A DNA stretch of 64,000 nt from Ktedonobacter sp. SOSP1-85 (GTDB lineage: Bacteria > Chloroflexota > Ktedonobacteria > Ktedonobacterales > Ktedonobacteraceae), in contig NZ_BNJI01000003.1 in assembly GCF_016587415.1 (NCBI RefSeq), positions 1,860,001 to 1,924,000 of the forward strand, read 5' to 3'. The position numbers and the translations under genes were made by a program. Shown piece after piece: positions 9,319 through 19,459 of the stretch. The notes under the pieces are model-generated. The model was not told where the DNA came from. It made no database searches and saw only the letters and a list, made by a program, of their open reading frames with translations. Each line of letters starts with the position of its first letter. The stretch's first letter is position 1.

Positions 9319-10110
9319 TCAGTCGACGAAGAACTCCTCCAACACGGGAGCGAGGATCTGCGGGACGATATCGTGTGTCTGATCCTTGAGGCGGCGGTGT
9401 TGCCCTTTAGGCAGGGAGTCTACCAGCGTTTCTGCGCCTTTGTGCATCCATGCAGGGCTCTGCCCACCGTCCACCACGAGCGTGGGGATCACGACGGAGG
9501 ACACCAATTCGGTTGGCAATGGTTTCCCCAACTGGATATCTCTTAGGATGGTCATTTCGTAAACGAGGGTGTGCGCCATAGCCTCAAGCGCGGGCCGGAA
9601 TGGGGCATGTCGCAACTGAGCAACGACTTCGACAGGCATGCCCACCCCTTTCGTCTGGAAGAGCTCGACCGCTTCACCTCGACGACCCGCCGCTATCAGC
9701 TCGGCGAGTTGTGCCGCGAGATCCTCTGGTGGCCGAGGTCGACTCTCATCAACGATCAACGGGGGCTCATACAACGCTAGCTTCGTGATGGCGACTCCGC
9801 GAGCTGCCGCCTTTAGAGAAAGGGCCGCACCGGAGGAATATCCAAACACCGACGCTGATCCCCCCGCTTCGACGATGAGGGCTTCAAGATCCTCGATCTC
9901 GCGGTCGACTGCATACGGTGCCTTATCCCCACTGTCACCTCGCCCCCGGCGATCGTAGGTGAACACGGTGAAGTGCGATGCCAGCAACTGAGCCAGAGGC
10001 GCGCCTGCCGATCGATCGTTGAAGGCGGAGCTCACCAAGATAATCGGCGATCCCTCACCCAACCGGTCGAACGCAATTAGGGTATCGTCTTTTGAAATGA
10101 CTGTTCTCAA
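9319..10110 (-). CDS. Alpha/beta hydrolase
   Basis: A 263-residue alpha/beta-hydrolase fold protein. The nucleophile elbow is GYSSGA, the acid is probably the Asp of VVDGG near residue 220 and the His that of QTHDIV near residue 245; the oxyanion region precedes as VSSAFNDRS. Similar proteins are annotated as non-haem peroxidase or carboxylesterase-like hydrolases; the substrate cannot be read from sequence. The start is a TTG with GAGAGGA upstream. It converges on the kinase gene with a gap of about 140 bases and no strong terminator. Confidence 0.8.
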   Translation of the reverse strand: MRTVISKDDTLIAFDRLGEGSPIILVSSAFNDRSAGAPLAQLLASHFTVFTYDRRGRGDSGDKAPYAVDREIEDLEALIVEAGGSASVFGYSSGAALSLKAAARGVAITKLALYEPPLIVDESRPRPPEDLAAQLAELIAAGRRGEAVELFQTKGVGMPVEVVAQLRHAPFRPALEAMAHTLVYEMTILRDIQLGKPLPTELVSSVVIPTLVVDGGQSPAWMHKGAETLVDSLPKGQHRRLKDQTHDIVPQILAPVLEEFFVD

Positions 10111-10715
10111 TGGTGGTTTCCTCTCGTGAACACATTATCCGCTTGTAAGTTGCAAGTAGAAACAGTATAAATCCAGGAATCAGAAAAACTTCTTCGATTT
10201 TGCTCTTTTACACAGAACTTGGGAAGGTATCCCTCTTAACCCATTTAGAGGTAAACACCATAATTTCAGCGAAGCCTTTCCTCTCCGTGGCAAGCTCTTG
10301 TTCTCACTGCCCAGAGGCGTGACCTTGCTGGCCCCTCAATGGTTTGACCAGCGAGCGAAGTAAGCACGTATAACAGGCTTTCTTCAATCTGTAGATGAAG
10401 AGGGTCTGTATACTACATCTGGCAGTGCGATGCACCCTTGGCATATGCAAGACACTCCTCATATGGCGACGTTGGTTCTCGGTGCCACAGCCTTCTCTAA
10501 AAGCCAGCGCTCGCAGACGCCAAACTGCGTAAGCGCCTTGCTCACACGGCTTTCTCTCACGCAACGGGAGTTGCCCAGAAGAAGATGGGCGTTCATGCCT
10601 TCTTCCTTGTTCACTGGTGCGCCTTCACAAGAAGCCACAGGGAGCGAATAAGGTGCCGAGACATGCATCTCCAACTGCCTTAAGACCATTCATCTTCATG
10701 AAAGAGGAACAGACA
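10111..10715. other. Intergenic stretch without a recognisable gene
   Basis: About 600 bases between divergent genes. It holds the upstream regions of the hydrolase and the lectin-like gene; no motif, repeat or RNA stands out. Confidence 0.5.
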
Positions 10716-11804
10716 ATGAAAGCATTGATAGGATATGACTGGCCCCAAGCAGGGACCAAGCAAGTTGCGTATATGAGTCAGGACCACCATATCCACGAGT
10801 TTTATGTGGGGGCTGGGGGGGACTGGCAGCATGCCGACCTGATGCTCCAGGCAGGTGCTCCTATCGCCAAGAGCCGCTTCTTCGTTGGTTTTGCCTGGCC
10901 TGAAGAGGGAACCAAGCAGGTCGCCTACCTTGGACCTGGCAACCATATTCACGAACTCCGGGTGAGTGTGGGTGGATCCTGGCAGCATACCAACCTCAGC
11001 TTGATCACAGGCGCTCCTCCAGCCATCCAAGTGTCCGCAGGCTATAGTTGGGCAGAGGGTCATTCCAAGCACATCGTATTTGTGGGCGATGATACCCACA
11101 TTCACGAATTGTATCTGGAAGCAGGAAAAGCATGGCGACATGTCGACCTGACAGATCTGACCGCTGCTCCCTTACCCGGAAGCCATAGAATGGTTGGCTA
11201 TGAGTGGGCAGTGGGCCATTGCCAGCAGATAGCCTATGTCGGCCAGGACGGGCATATTCATGAGCTGTGTCAGGGTAGTTGGGGCATGTGGCGACACACC
11301 GATCTAAGCGCCCAGACCAACGCTCCACGTGCGGTGGAGGTGAAGGTTGGCTTCGAATGGCCTGAAGGCCAATGCAAACAAGTCGCCTTTGTCAGCGAGG
11401 ATGGGCATATTCATGAACTCTATCAATCGATTGGGAAACTGTGGACCGACACCGATTTGCATACGATGATCCAGGCCCCGCTGGCAACGAATGTCATCAC
11501 GGGATATGCCTGGCCGCAAGGACAGTCAAAGCAAATAGCCTATGTTGGTCAAGATGGGCACGTTCACGAACTCGCCGTTGCCGCGAGTGGAAGCTGGCAG
11601 TATACAGATCTGACCACGAAAACCAATGCGCCGATCACGCCGATTACCACCATGGATGGCTATGCCTGGTCCGCGGGCGAATCCAAGCAAGTCGCCTATG
11701 TTGGCGATGATGGAGAGATTCGCGAACTCTGGATGCCTCGCGCGGGTTCCTGGGAGTATGCCAACCTCACGATGAAGGTGATCGCTATTCCCGCACGGTT
11801 TTAA
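10716..11804 (+). CDS. Seven-repeat beta-propeller protein, lectin-like
   Basis: The protein consists almost entirely of seven repeats of about 51 residues with the pattern GYxWxxGxSKQxAYVG, DGHIHEL, then W and DLT near the end. This matches the blade pattern of fucose-binding (AAL/PLL-type) propeller lectins; PLL proteins are seven-bladed. There is no signal peptide or membrane segment. The ATG at 10716 (AAGAGGAAC upstream) starts exactly at the first repeat, so the 33 codons upstream in the same frame are not used. Sugar binding is inferred from the fold. A terminator follows directly. Confidence 0.75.
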   Translation: MKALIGYDWPQAGTKQVAYMSQDHHIHEFYVGAGGDWQHADLMLQAGAPIAKSRFFVGFAWPEEGTKQVAYLGPGNHIHELRVSVGGSWQHTNLSLITGAPPAIQVSAGYSWAEGHSKHIVFVGDDTHIHELYLEAGKAWRHVDLTDLTAAPLPGSHRMVGYEWAVGHCQQIAYVGQDGHIHELCQGSWGMWRHTDLSAQTNAPRAVEVKVGFEWPEGQCKQVAFVSEDGHIHELYQSIGKLWTDTDLHTMIQAPLATNVITGYAWPQGQSKQIAYVGQDGHVHELAVAASGSWQYTDLTTKTNAPITPITTMDGYAWSAGESKQVAYVGDDGEIRELWMPRAGSWEYANLTMKVIAIPARF

Positions 11805-11830
11805 CGCTGCGCTGATTTGAGGGGGAAAAC

Positions 11831-11854
11831 GAGCGTGCATACACGCTCATTTTT
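11831..11854 (+). terminator. Intrinsic terminator after the propeller gene
   Basis: GAGCGTG (11831-11837), loop CATA, CACGCTC (11842-11848), then ATTTTT. Confidence 0.8.
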
Positions 11855-12462
11855 CCTCCCAAGGAGTGCTCTTCTCCCAGAGACACCAGTATCTGGTCAG
11901 CGTCTCCAATGTCTATCCTCGTTCTAGCTGACCAATCCTGATGACGAGTGTATGATGTTCAATCCTCGTGGGAGAGACCAAGAGAGGCTGGGGAAAGAAC
12001 CCTTTCAGAAGAGCATCGTTCTTTACTTCTATTGTAGCAAACTATTAGAATTTATTATTGTGAAGTACCCAGCGTTAAAAAAATATTCATCCTGTTTTAT
12101 ACGCTGTTTACGCGCTAGGTGTAAATTTTTCAGGAGCAGAAGGACAATCTGGAATAGGTGATGAAAACGTTCGACTAGTGATGAGTGGCAATGTAGCTGA
12201 AGCCATAAACCTTGTTATACGCCTTAACAAGGAGAACATTCCCCTGGCTCTTGCTGACTTGCCTGCGGATCTACAAAATATTCATCCTATGACTGATGAT
12301 TTAAAAGAGTTGTATCACGCTCTTGTGTATAATCGAGGGAAGTGTCAGGGTGCTCTGGATGTCGTCCCCGACCCATTGTGACGGCTTCCCCACGGCTAGA
12401 AGCCAGGAGACTCCTTGCTACGTTATGTTGAAACAGTAAAGAATGGAAAGGAGACAGCCAAC
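11855..12462. other. Intergenic stretch, one doubtful small ORF
   Basis: AT-richer DNA. An ORF of 67 codons at 12178-12381 (NVAEAINLVIRLNKENI, then LADLPADL) might be a small protein or a remnant, but it has no ribosome-binding site and no known motif. Confidence 0.35.
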
Positions 12463-12798
12463 GTGGCGATTCGTATTCGTAGTGATGAAGAAATCTGGGC
12501 AGAAGGCAGGGAAGAACTGAAGTGGGATCAGTGCATCTAGCCAGACAACATCCAGGTCATTGTGCAAGATGGAGTTGTCAGCCTCAAAGGCTGGGTCGAT
12601 TCGTATGCGCAAAAGATTGCAGCCGAGGACGCCGCGCGCCGCGTTCGTGGCGTCAAGGATGTTAACAACGAACTTGAGGTCCGCCTGCCCGAGACTGCCA
12701 CACGCAACGACGACGACCTTGTCAAAGCCTTAATCAACACTCTCAGCTTGGACCCCGCTATTCCGGTTGACAGGCTGGAGATAACGGTGAGCAAGGGT
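12463..12798 (+). pseudogene. BON-domain protein, broken
   Basis: GTG at 12463 with AAAGGAG upstream starts a reading frame IRIRSDEEIW and then one clear BON domain (IQVIVQDGVVSLKGWVDSY, ending VKDVNNELEVRLPE). A TAG at 12538-12540 interrupts the frame just before the domain. A second BON domain begins (LVKALINTL) but after about 30 residues the sequence turns into a TnpB tail. OsmY-like BON proteins bind membranes under stress; this copy cannot be made in full. Confidence 0.75.
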
Positions 12799-13074
12799 AA
12801 GGCCGAATACCCCTTCCAGAGATTAGAAGCAGAGTGGGTTATTATCTTATGCGAGTACAAAGCTGAAAATGCTGGTACTGTGCAGGTCCTAAAAGTTGAT
12901 CCGAAGTACACCAGCCAAATATGCAGCGGTTGCGGAACTGTGGTCAAGAAGGAACTCTCGGAGCGTTGGCACTCGTGCGAGTGTGGCTGCGAACTCGACC
13001 AGGACCACAATGCCGCCATCAACATCAAATGTCGCTGGCTCGGACGGAGCCTTCAGGATGCGCAAGCATCCTGA
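12799..13074 (+). pseudogene. tnpB: TnpB C-terminal fragment (IS200/IS605 type)
   Basis: The last about 90 codons are the C-terminal part of TnpB: VDPKYTSQICSGCG, then HSCECGCELDQDHNAA with the zinc-ribbon cysteines and the last RuvC Asp (DQDHNAA). It is in frame with the BON remnant, so the junction creates a BON-TnpB fusion frame. RuvC I and II are missing, so no nuclease is possible. Confidence 0.85.
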
Positions 13075-13105
13075 GAAGCTGCTGGGTTTTTAACCCAAGC
13101 GGAGT
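13037..13105 (+). ncRNA. Possible omega-RNA 3' part / right end of the IS605-type element
   Basis: Three hairpins lie in a row across the TnpB stop: GGCTC/GAGCC (13037-13051), TCAGGATGC/GCATCCTGA with a GCAA loop (13053-13074) and TGGGTT/AACCCA (13083-13097). In IS605 elements the TnpB 3' end and right end encode the guide scaffold, so position and structure fit; no experimental or alignment support is available here. Confidence 0.4.
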
Positions 13106-13107
13106 CG

Positions 13108-13992
13108 TCACTGAAAGACGTGGAAGTAGTGTTCAAGAAAGCGTTCGGCATTGACTGAGAGGGCTACCTCGTGGCGTGCGCGAACGCCGCCTGGTTGCCA
13201 GTAGGTCTGCCCGCTTTTGCCCTCATCCTTGATCTCGACCGAGACATTGCCAGGTGAGAAGGTGCAGAGCGCGTTCTCAAAAATTGTCGCCGCCGCCAGG
13301 GGATCGTGGAAGGTCACCATATCGGCGCGCTCAAACCAGACCTCCGCGAAATCCAGGACCGGGCGTAGCAGGGGATGCGTGCAGCGCTGGTGGAACTCCG
13401 AGGCCGCCATACGGACCTGCATCGTCACATCCAGGCCAATAGAGCGGTGGATGGGCACAGCTGCGCGATAGACGATTTCAGCCGCGTAGGGATCATTGAG
13501 GGCGTTCCATTCGCGTCCAGAAGGAGCGAACTGTCCGCACATCAGCACCAGGCCCTTGAGGAGTTGAGGGATATCGGGATAGGTCGCAAAGAGCAGAGCG
13601 ATATTGGTCATTGGGCCAATGCCGAGCAGAACAACCTCGCCCGGATGAGAGCGGATGGTTTGCTCCATAAAGGTGATCGCCTCACCCTGAGGGAAGTCGT
13701 GCGCATGTGCCCAGCGGTCGAGCGCGGCTGCCTGCGGGGACAGCGGTTGTTGAATGGGGGTGAGGAGGGGTTGTTCCACGCCAGGATAGATGGGAATATC
13801 CTGGCCCGCAATGGTGCAGAGGGCGCTTGCCATCTTCGCGCGCTTCTCTGCCTCACCAGTCACGGTAGTGATGCCCAGGAGATCGCACCTGGGCTGAGCC
13901 AGTAGATAGGCCAGGCAGACAGCATCATCAATGTCGCTGCCAATATCGGTATCAAGCAGAATTTTTATGCTTGTAGAAGCCTGTGAAGTCAT
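13108..13992 (-). CDS. Inosine/uridine-preferring nucleoside hydrolase
   Basis: Hydrolyses the N-glycosidic bond of ribonucleosides. The N-terminal calcium-binding motif DTDIGSDIDDA is intact near residues 13-23, the TNIALL segment and the His-Asp pair of FHDPLAA are present, and the length (about 295) is normal. I chose the ATG at 13992; an in-frame GTG at 14049 would add 19 residues that do not look conserved. The stop is only about 30 bases from the TnpB remnant end, so the transposon landed just behind this gene. Probably nucleoside salvage. Confidence 0.85.
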   Translation of the reverse strand: MTSQASTSIKILLDTDIGSDIDDAVCLAYLLAQPRCDLLGITTVTGEAEKRAKMASALCTIAGQDIPIYPGVEQPLLTPIQQPLSPQAAALDRWAHAHDFPQGEAITFMEQTIRSHPGEVVLLGIGPMTNIALLFATYPDIPQLLKGLVLMCGQFAPSGREWNALNDPYAAEIVYRAAVPIHRSIGLDVTMQVRMAASEFHQRCTHPLLRPVLDFAEVWFERADMVTFHDPLAAATIFENALCTFSPGNVSVEIKDEGKSGQTYWQPGGVRARHEVALSVNAERFLEHYFHVFQ

Positions 13993-14209
13993 TGCGGCGC
14001 GAAGGCCTCCTCGCTGTGAATAGTATGTGTCCTGGTATAGAGAGGACACAAGCTATTGTAAGCCATGCTCAGCCTTTTGCCAAGTGAGTCTCTGCAATCC
14101 TTCTTTACATTGATGTTTAGATAAATAGAGAAGGTTCTACCACGTCCTTTCTAGCTGTTGCTTGGCAGCCAGGCGCTGAATGGCGGATGTGGTAGAACCA
14201 GGTTCATCT

Positions 14210-15115
14210 CTATCCTGCCTGATTTTGTGCCTGATTTTGCGCCTGATTTTGCCACTCGCGCTTCCCTTGCTCGTCGAGCGCCTTGAACTCATCGTCGCTA
14301 AGAGTGACGCTCGTCGCGGCCACGTTCTCCTCCAGGTGCTTCACCTGGCTGGTACCGGGAATAGGCAACGTTACAGGGCTGCGCTTGAGGATCCATGCGA
14401 GCGCGATTCCACTGGGTGTGGTATTGTGCTTGTGGGCGATCTCGTCAAGCTGTGAGCCAGCCTGTGCCAGGTTGCCCGATGCCAGGGGGAACCAGGGGAT
14501 AAAGCCGATATTGTTGCGTGTGCAGTAATCAAGGACCTCTTCGCTCTGACGGTTTACCAGGTTATATAGGTTCTGTACGGTGACGACCTGGAAGAATTTC
14601 TGAGCTGCCTGGATCTCCTCCGTATTGACCTCACTAAGACCCGCATGTCGGATCAGACCTTCTTGCTGCATCTGTTTGATCACATCGAACTGCTCATCGC
14701 GTGGGACCTTGGGATCGATCCGGTGGAGTTGCCATAGATCGATGCGCTCGATACCCAGGCGTCTCATGCTCATCAGCACACACTGGCGCAGATATTCGGG
14801 ACGCCCAAGCGGGAGCCAGATATCCGGTCCATGCCGGGTTAGGCCGCCTTTGGTCGCGATAACGAGACCTTTATAAGGATAGAGTGCCTCATGAATCAGG
14901 TTCTCGCTGACCTCGGGGCCGTAGCTATCTGCCGTATCGATAAAGTTTATGCCCAGCTCAGGAATCCGTTTCAGTGTGCGCAGGGCCTCCTCACGATCAG
15001 CGGGTTCGCCCCAGATGCCTTCCCCTGTGATACGCATGGCGCCATATCCCAGGCGGTTGACAGTAAGGTCCCCACCAATGGTAAACTGCCCGCTGGCAGC
15101 TGCATTACTACTCAT
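14210..15115 (-). CDS. Aldo/keto reductase
   Basis: An NADPH-dependent oxidoreductase of the AKR superfamily, about 301 residues. The catalytic tetrad is visible: Asp and Tyr in FIDTADSYG, Lys in VIATKGG, His in LWQLHRID. The nucleotide-binding C-terminal block ITLPIPGT-like (VTLPIPGTSQVKHLEEN) is present. The ATG at 15115 begins MSSNAAASG; an in-frame start further upstream adds 42 non-conserved residues. The extreme C-terminus is a short repeat QNQAQNQAQNQAG coded by three nearly identical 12-base units (14216-14252). Substrate unknown. Confidence 0.85.
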   Translation of the reverse strand: MSSNAAASGQFTIGGDLTVNRLGYGAMRITGEGIWGEPADREEALRTLKRIPELGINFIDTADSYGPEVSENLIHEALYPYKGLVIATKGGLTRHGPDIWLPLGRPEYLRQCVLMSMRRLGIERIDLWQLHRIDPKVPRDEQFDVIKQMQQEGLIRHAGLSEVNTEEIQAAQKFFQVVTVQNLYNLVNRQSEEVLDYCTRNNIGFIPWFPLASGNLAQAGSQLDEIAHKHNTTPSGIALAWILKRSPVTLPIPGTSQVKHLEENVAATSVTLSDDEFKALDEQGKREWQNQAQNQAQNQAG

Positions 15116-15388
15116 AGCTCGTATTCTTTCATTTTTCAAGATGGACCTGCCGTAAGCGCAGGCATGTATGATTGGCGCAATCCTTCGCGATCCTAGCGAT
15201 CTACCGGTGATTACACGCTTTATAGAAACATAATGTCTCACTAAAGTATGGGCCTTGTATTGATGGGAAGCTCGTCAAGCGTCACAGCATGCCAATATCC
15301 GTGATATACTGAGGTCCCAGGCCTTATTCCATTCGCTAACCACCGGCATCTGGTTCGATAAAAAAACAAATGAGGAAGACGATATAGC

Positions 15389-17607
15389 ATGCTAGAGCAA
15401 TCAGCCACATCATGGCACCAGAAGACACCTGGCGCTTCAGATATTTTAACGACCGGTATTCACCAGCATCCAACACAGCGGAGCTGGCTGCTGGTGACGG
15501 AGAATAGTACATACGCTCTGGGGGTTACAGAGGAGGAGTATGTACTCAATCTCTACTGGGGGGCGCGCCTCGCCTTCTTCTCCGATATCCCCGCAGCATC
15601 TATGCCGCCTGACAGATCATCGCAGGATGTCAGCCTGGCGCTCGCGCCCGAAGAATATCCCGCGTTTGGTGGGCTACGCCTTGGCGAACTGGCCGCGAAG
15701 ATCACCTTCGCCGACCAGACACGCGATGCCGACCTTCGCTTTCATGATGCCGAGATTGGTGAGCAAGACGGTTTGCCTGCATTGCGCATTCTCTTACAGG
15801 ATGCGGTCTATCCTTTGCAGGTTGCTCTGCTGTACCAGGTAGATGTCGCGAACGATGTCATCATTCGTTCCGTGTGCTTTACTAATCAGGGCGTGGACCC
15901 TATTGTGCTTGAGCGCGTATTCTCCGCGGTCTGGCATCTGCCACGCCAGGTCGTGCCACGTCGGCTGACCACATTAGGGGGACATTGGGCTGGCGAGAGC
16001 CGCCTCCAGCAGCAGCAGGTTGTGACTGGTACAACGCTGCTGGAGTCGCGTAAAGGGGTAACGGGCTCGCATGCCTATCCCTGGTTCGCGCTGGATACCC
16101 AGGCCAATGAGCAGCAAGGAGAGGTCTACTTTGGCACGCTGGCCTGGAGTGGTAACTGGGCCTTGCGCATAGCAACAACGATCACTGGGGCCACCGCGAT
16201 TGGGGGTGGCATTCACGAGCATGATTTTGCCTGGACACTGGCCGCGCAAACAAGTTTTACCACGCCCGATTTTGTAGCGGGCTTTACGCTTGATGGCATG
16301 AATGGAGTACGCCGCCGCCTGCATCGCTATGTTCGCGAGCAGGTTCTGCCGCAAAAGCAGGCTAGCCAGCCGCGTCCCGTATTGTATAACTCCTGGGAGG
16401 CCACAACCTTCGATGTGACTGAAGAGGGGCAACGCTTGCTGGCCGAACGTGCCGCAGGGCTGGGTGTGGAGCTCTTCGTCGTCGATGATGGCTGGTTCCC
16501 AGGGCGTGTGCATGATCGAGCTGGCCTGGGCGATTGGCGCGTCGATCCGCAGAAGTTTCCCCATGGCCTGCGTCCGCTTATCGAGCGCGTGAAGGCATTG
16601 GGCATGCAGTTTGGCTTGTGGGTAGAGCCGGAGATGGTGAACGCTGATAGCGACCTGTATCGCTCACACCCAGATTGGATCTATCATTTCCCGCAGCGCC
16701 CACGCAGCGAGGCGCGCAACCAGTTAGTCTTGAATATGGGCCGCCAGGATGTACAGGCGTACCTGCTCACGGTGCTGGATCAATTGTTCACCGAAAATGC
16801 GATAGATTTTATCAAGTGGGATATGAATCGTCCCCTTGCGGAGCCGGGCTGGCCTGAATACGTCGCGCAAGGCGGGGACGCGCGTGAGATATGGGTGCGC
16901 CATACACAGGGCGTTTATGCTATTCTGGATGCCTTACGGGCTCGCCATCCAGAGCTGAGTATCGAGTCCTGTTCCTCGGGGGGGGCCGGGCCGACCTGGG
17001 CGTGCTCCGGCGTACAGACCAGGTCTGGACGAGCGATAATACACATCCTGACGCACGCCTCTTTATTCAAGAAGGCATCTCGCATATTCTGCCTGGTCGC
17101 GTGATGGGGGCCTGGGTGACTGATATGCCGCATGACCGCATGGTAAATGAGATCCCCGTACAGTACCGTTTTCATGTCGCCATGATGGGTGCGCTTGGGG
17201 TCGGTGGTCACCTGCTGCATTGGAGCGATGAGGACCTCGCGGAAGCTGCCCGCTGGATCGCCGTCTACAAATCGATTCGCCACCTGGTACAGGATGGCGA
17301 TCAGTACTGGCTCCTTTCGCCGACGGCCAGCAAAGGCGATCTTGCGGCGGTCACAAGTGTCGCGCCCGACGGCAGTGAAGCGGTGCTCTTTGCCTTCCGG
17401 CGCAGCAACCCTTTCTGGGAGCCACTCCCTTTCCTGCGCTTACAGGGCCTACAGCCAGCGACGCAGTATCGCGTGCGAGAGTTGGGCAATGCCTCTGCAC
17501 CAGAGATCGTCCTCTCGGGGGCCGCGCTCATGGGGCGAGGACTGGAGCTGCCACTGCGTCGCGGTTCATACGCGAGCTGCCTCCTCCATATACGCGCCGA
17601 AGCCTGA
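15389..17607 (+). CDS. GH36 alpha-galactosidase (frameshift in G8 run)
   Basis: Hydrolyses terminal alpha-galactosides; about 739 residues when read across the break, normal for GH36. The N-terminal beta-sandwich is followed by the barrel with VVDDGWFPGR, LWVEPEMV, the nucleophile Asp in IKWDMNR and the acid/base Asp in WTSDN. The frame breaks exactly at the conserved ESCSSGGGR motif in eight G at 16978-16985: nine G would restore SSGGGRADLG. The downstream frame runs to 17607 without fault. The ATG at 15389 has GAGGAAG upstream. No signal peptide, so cytoplasmic. The AraC regulator downstream is a likely partner. Confidence 0.85.
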
Positions 17608-17630
17608 GAGTAGTTGCTTAATTCCCACAC

Positions 17631-17691
17631 CCATGCAGGTGCGAAAGGTAGGTGCGCCCTTCAGAAGCACCTACCTTTCGCACCTGTATGG
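17631..17691. terminator. 25-bp hairpin between galactosidase and AraC genes
   Basis: Arms 17631-17655 and 17667-17691 pair throughout (one G-T wobble), loop of 11. The 20 inner pairs are exact. No T run follows; it may still act as terminator or 3' stabiliser. Confidence 0.6.
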
Positions 17692-17779
17692 ACCGCGGCC
17701 TTCTCGCATAATCCACTCTTGCATGGACGGGGAAACTCTTAACTTAATGTGTATGGAGTAAAAGAAGTGAGGGACTACT

Positions 17780-18712
17780 TTGGCTGAAAAGTTTGCGGTT
17801 TCTCGGCGCACATCTCTACCAGCACATTCGGATGAGCCGACTCCTCCAATACTTTTTCTCTCTAGCGAGGAGATGGGTTGGGATGGACTGGTCGCGCGTG
17901 CATATCATGAGCCAATGCAGTTTGAGGGGTTTATTGAGTCTGACCCTGACATGCCCCATATTCCCCTGGTGCTGTTCGCTGGCGGGGCGATGTATATGGA
18001 GCGTCGCCCTGTGAATGGCTCCTGGAAGGGAGGGGTCATGCGTGCGGAAGATCTGATGCTGGCTCCTGATGGGAGCGTGTCCAGCGAGTTGCGCTGGAAC
18101 GGCCTGACCTCCGAACCAACGCAGACTCTCCATCTCCATTTGAGTAAAGATCTGTTTGCGCGAACTGTGAAGGAGGTGGCTGACTATGATCCCGCCCGCC
18201 TGACGCTGATTGGGCGCTCAGGCTTCCAGGATCCCTTGCTGACACAGATTGGGTTTGCGCTGTGGCGAGAGCTGGAGCATCCGGCCCCTGCGGGAAAACT
18301 CTATGCCCAAACCGCGGCCCAGATGCTCGCAGTACACCTTTTGCAGTATTATACATGTGCGCCAATACACATACAAGAGAGGTCACAGGGGCTGACACGC
18401 CAGCAAGTGCAACGTGTGACCGACTTCATTCAGGCTCACCTTAGCCAGGATCTCACGCTGGAGGCCCTGGCCCAACAGGCTGGCTTCAGCTCCTACCATT
18501 TTGCCCGCTTATTCCGGCAGACCATGGGGGAGAGTCCACACCAATTTGTGCTACGCCAGCGGGTTGAGCGAGCACAACACCTGCTCAAAAAGACTGATGA
18601 CCCCCTTGCGCACATTGCATTAGAGAGTGGATTCGCCAACCAGAGCCATTTGACCCGGATCTTCAAGCGTTATCTCGGCCTCACTCCACGAGGCTTTCGG
18701 CAGCAGGAGTAA
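17780..18712 (+). CDS. AraC family transcriptional regulator
   Basis: A 310-residue regulator with two C-terminal HTH units (LTLEALAQQAGFSSYHFARLF, near residues 225-245, and IALESGFANQSHLTRIFKR near 275-295) and the PRGFRQ ending. The N-terminal about 190 residues form a cupin-like sensing part without a clear relative. It starts with TTG preceded by GAGGG. It follows the alpha-galactosidase in the same direction, separated by a long hairpin, so it may respond to galactosides, which is inference from position. Confidence 0.85.
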   Translation: MAEKFAVSRRTSLPAHSDEPTPPILFLSSEEMGWDGLVARAYHEPMQFEGFIESDPDMPHIPLVLFAGGAMYMERRPVNGSWKGGVMRAEDLMLAPDGSVSSELRWNGLTSEPTQTLHLHLSKDLFARTVKEVADYDPARLTLIGRSGFQDPLLTQIGFALWRELEHPAPAGKLYAQTAAQMLAVHLLQYYTCAPIHIQERSQGLTRQQVQRVTDFIQAHLSQDLTLEALAQQAGFSSYHFARLFRQTMGESPHQFVLRQRVERAQHLLKKTDDPLAHIALESGFANQSHLTRIFKRYLGLTPRGFRQQE

Positions 18713-18852
18713 ATCCGCGCATATTTGTACCAGGATGCGCAAGAATAGGCAAGATTCCCTTCTTCCTTTCGCTCTATCATAGAAGCACGAAGTTGATGAC
18801 AAAGCGAGATGAACTCTCATGTCATTCATATGAAGCGAAAGGAATACGCATC

Positions 18853-19287
18853 ATGGCACTTGAACTCTACATGCTCGGCCTGATCACCCAGGATATGGGC
18901 AAAGCACTGGAATTTTATCGGCGGCTTGGTCTGGCCATTCCCGAGGGGAGCGAAAAACAGACGCATGTTGAAGTTAAGATGGGGAGCGGGCTGACCTTCT
19001 TCCTGGACTCTAATCCTTCTCGTTGGGACCCTGGGTTTGTCAGCGGGGATGAGCAAGGACACCTGGAAGCAGCCGATAGCTACCGCTCCGTTCTGGAATT
19101 CTACCTGGAGACACAGGAAGCGGTGGATACAAAGTACGCCGAACTTACCGGTTTTGGCTACCAGGGCCTCCGTACACCCTACAAGACCTCCTTCGGGATG
19201 TACTTTGCGCTGATCGCTGACCCCGACGGAAACACCATCCTGCTCTCCGGCGACCTGGCCGCAAACGGGACGTCGAAAGAAGGTTGA
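18853..19287 (+). CDS. VOC family protein (glyoxalase-like)
   Basis: A 144-residue vicinal-oxygen-chelate protein: LGLITQDMGKALEFYRRLG at the start, and MYFALIADPDGNTILLSG at the end, the two halves of one betaalphabetabetabeta pair. The ATG at 18853 has AAAGGA upstream. Metal ligands cannot be assigned with confidence, so it could be an antibiotic-binding or enzyme member. About 170 bases of unassigned sequence follow before a terminator. Confidence 0.75.
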   Translation: MALELYMLGLITQDMGKALEFYRRLGLAIPEGSEKQTHVEVKMGSGLTFFLDSNPSRWDPGFVSGDEQGHLEAADSYRSVLEFYLETQEAVDTKYAELTGFGYQGLRTPYKTSFGMYFALIADPDGNTILLSGDLAANGTSKEG

Positions 19288-19459
19288 GGATCATCCCAGC
19301 GGAATGGACCAGCAGTTCTTCGCCTCCCCTGGCGGCTAGTTCGGCAACGCAGGCCTCTTCACCAAAGCCGGCGAACATGGAGATATGCATTGGTGAGGTA
19401 GGTTTAAGAATAAGCCATATCATGGCATAAGGAGATAACCTGGTAAGCAGAGGTCACAA

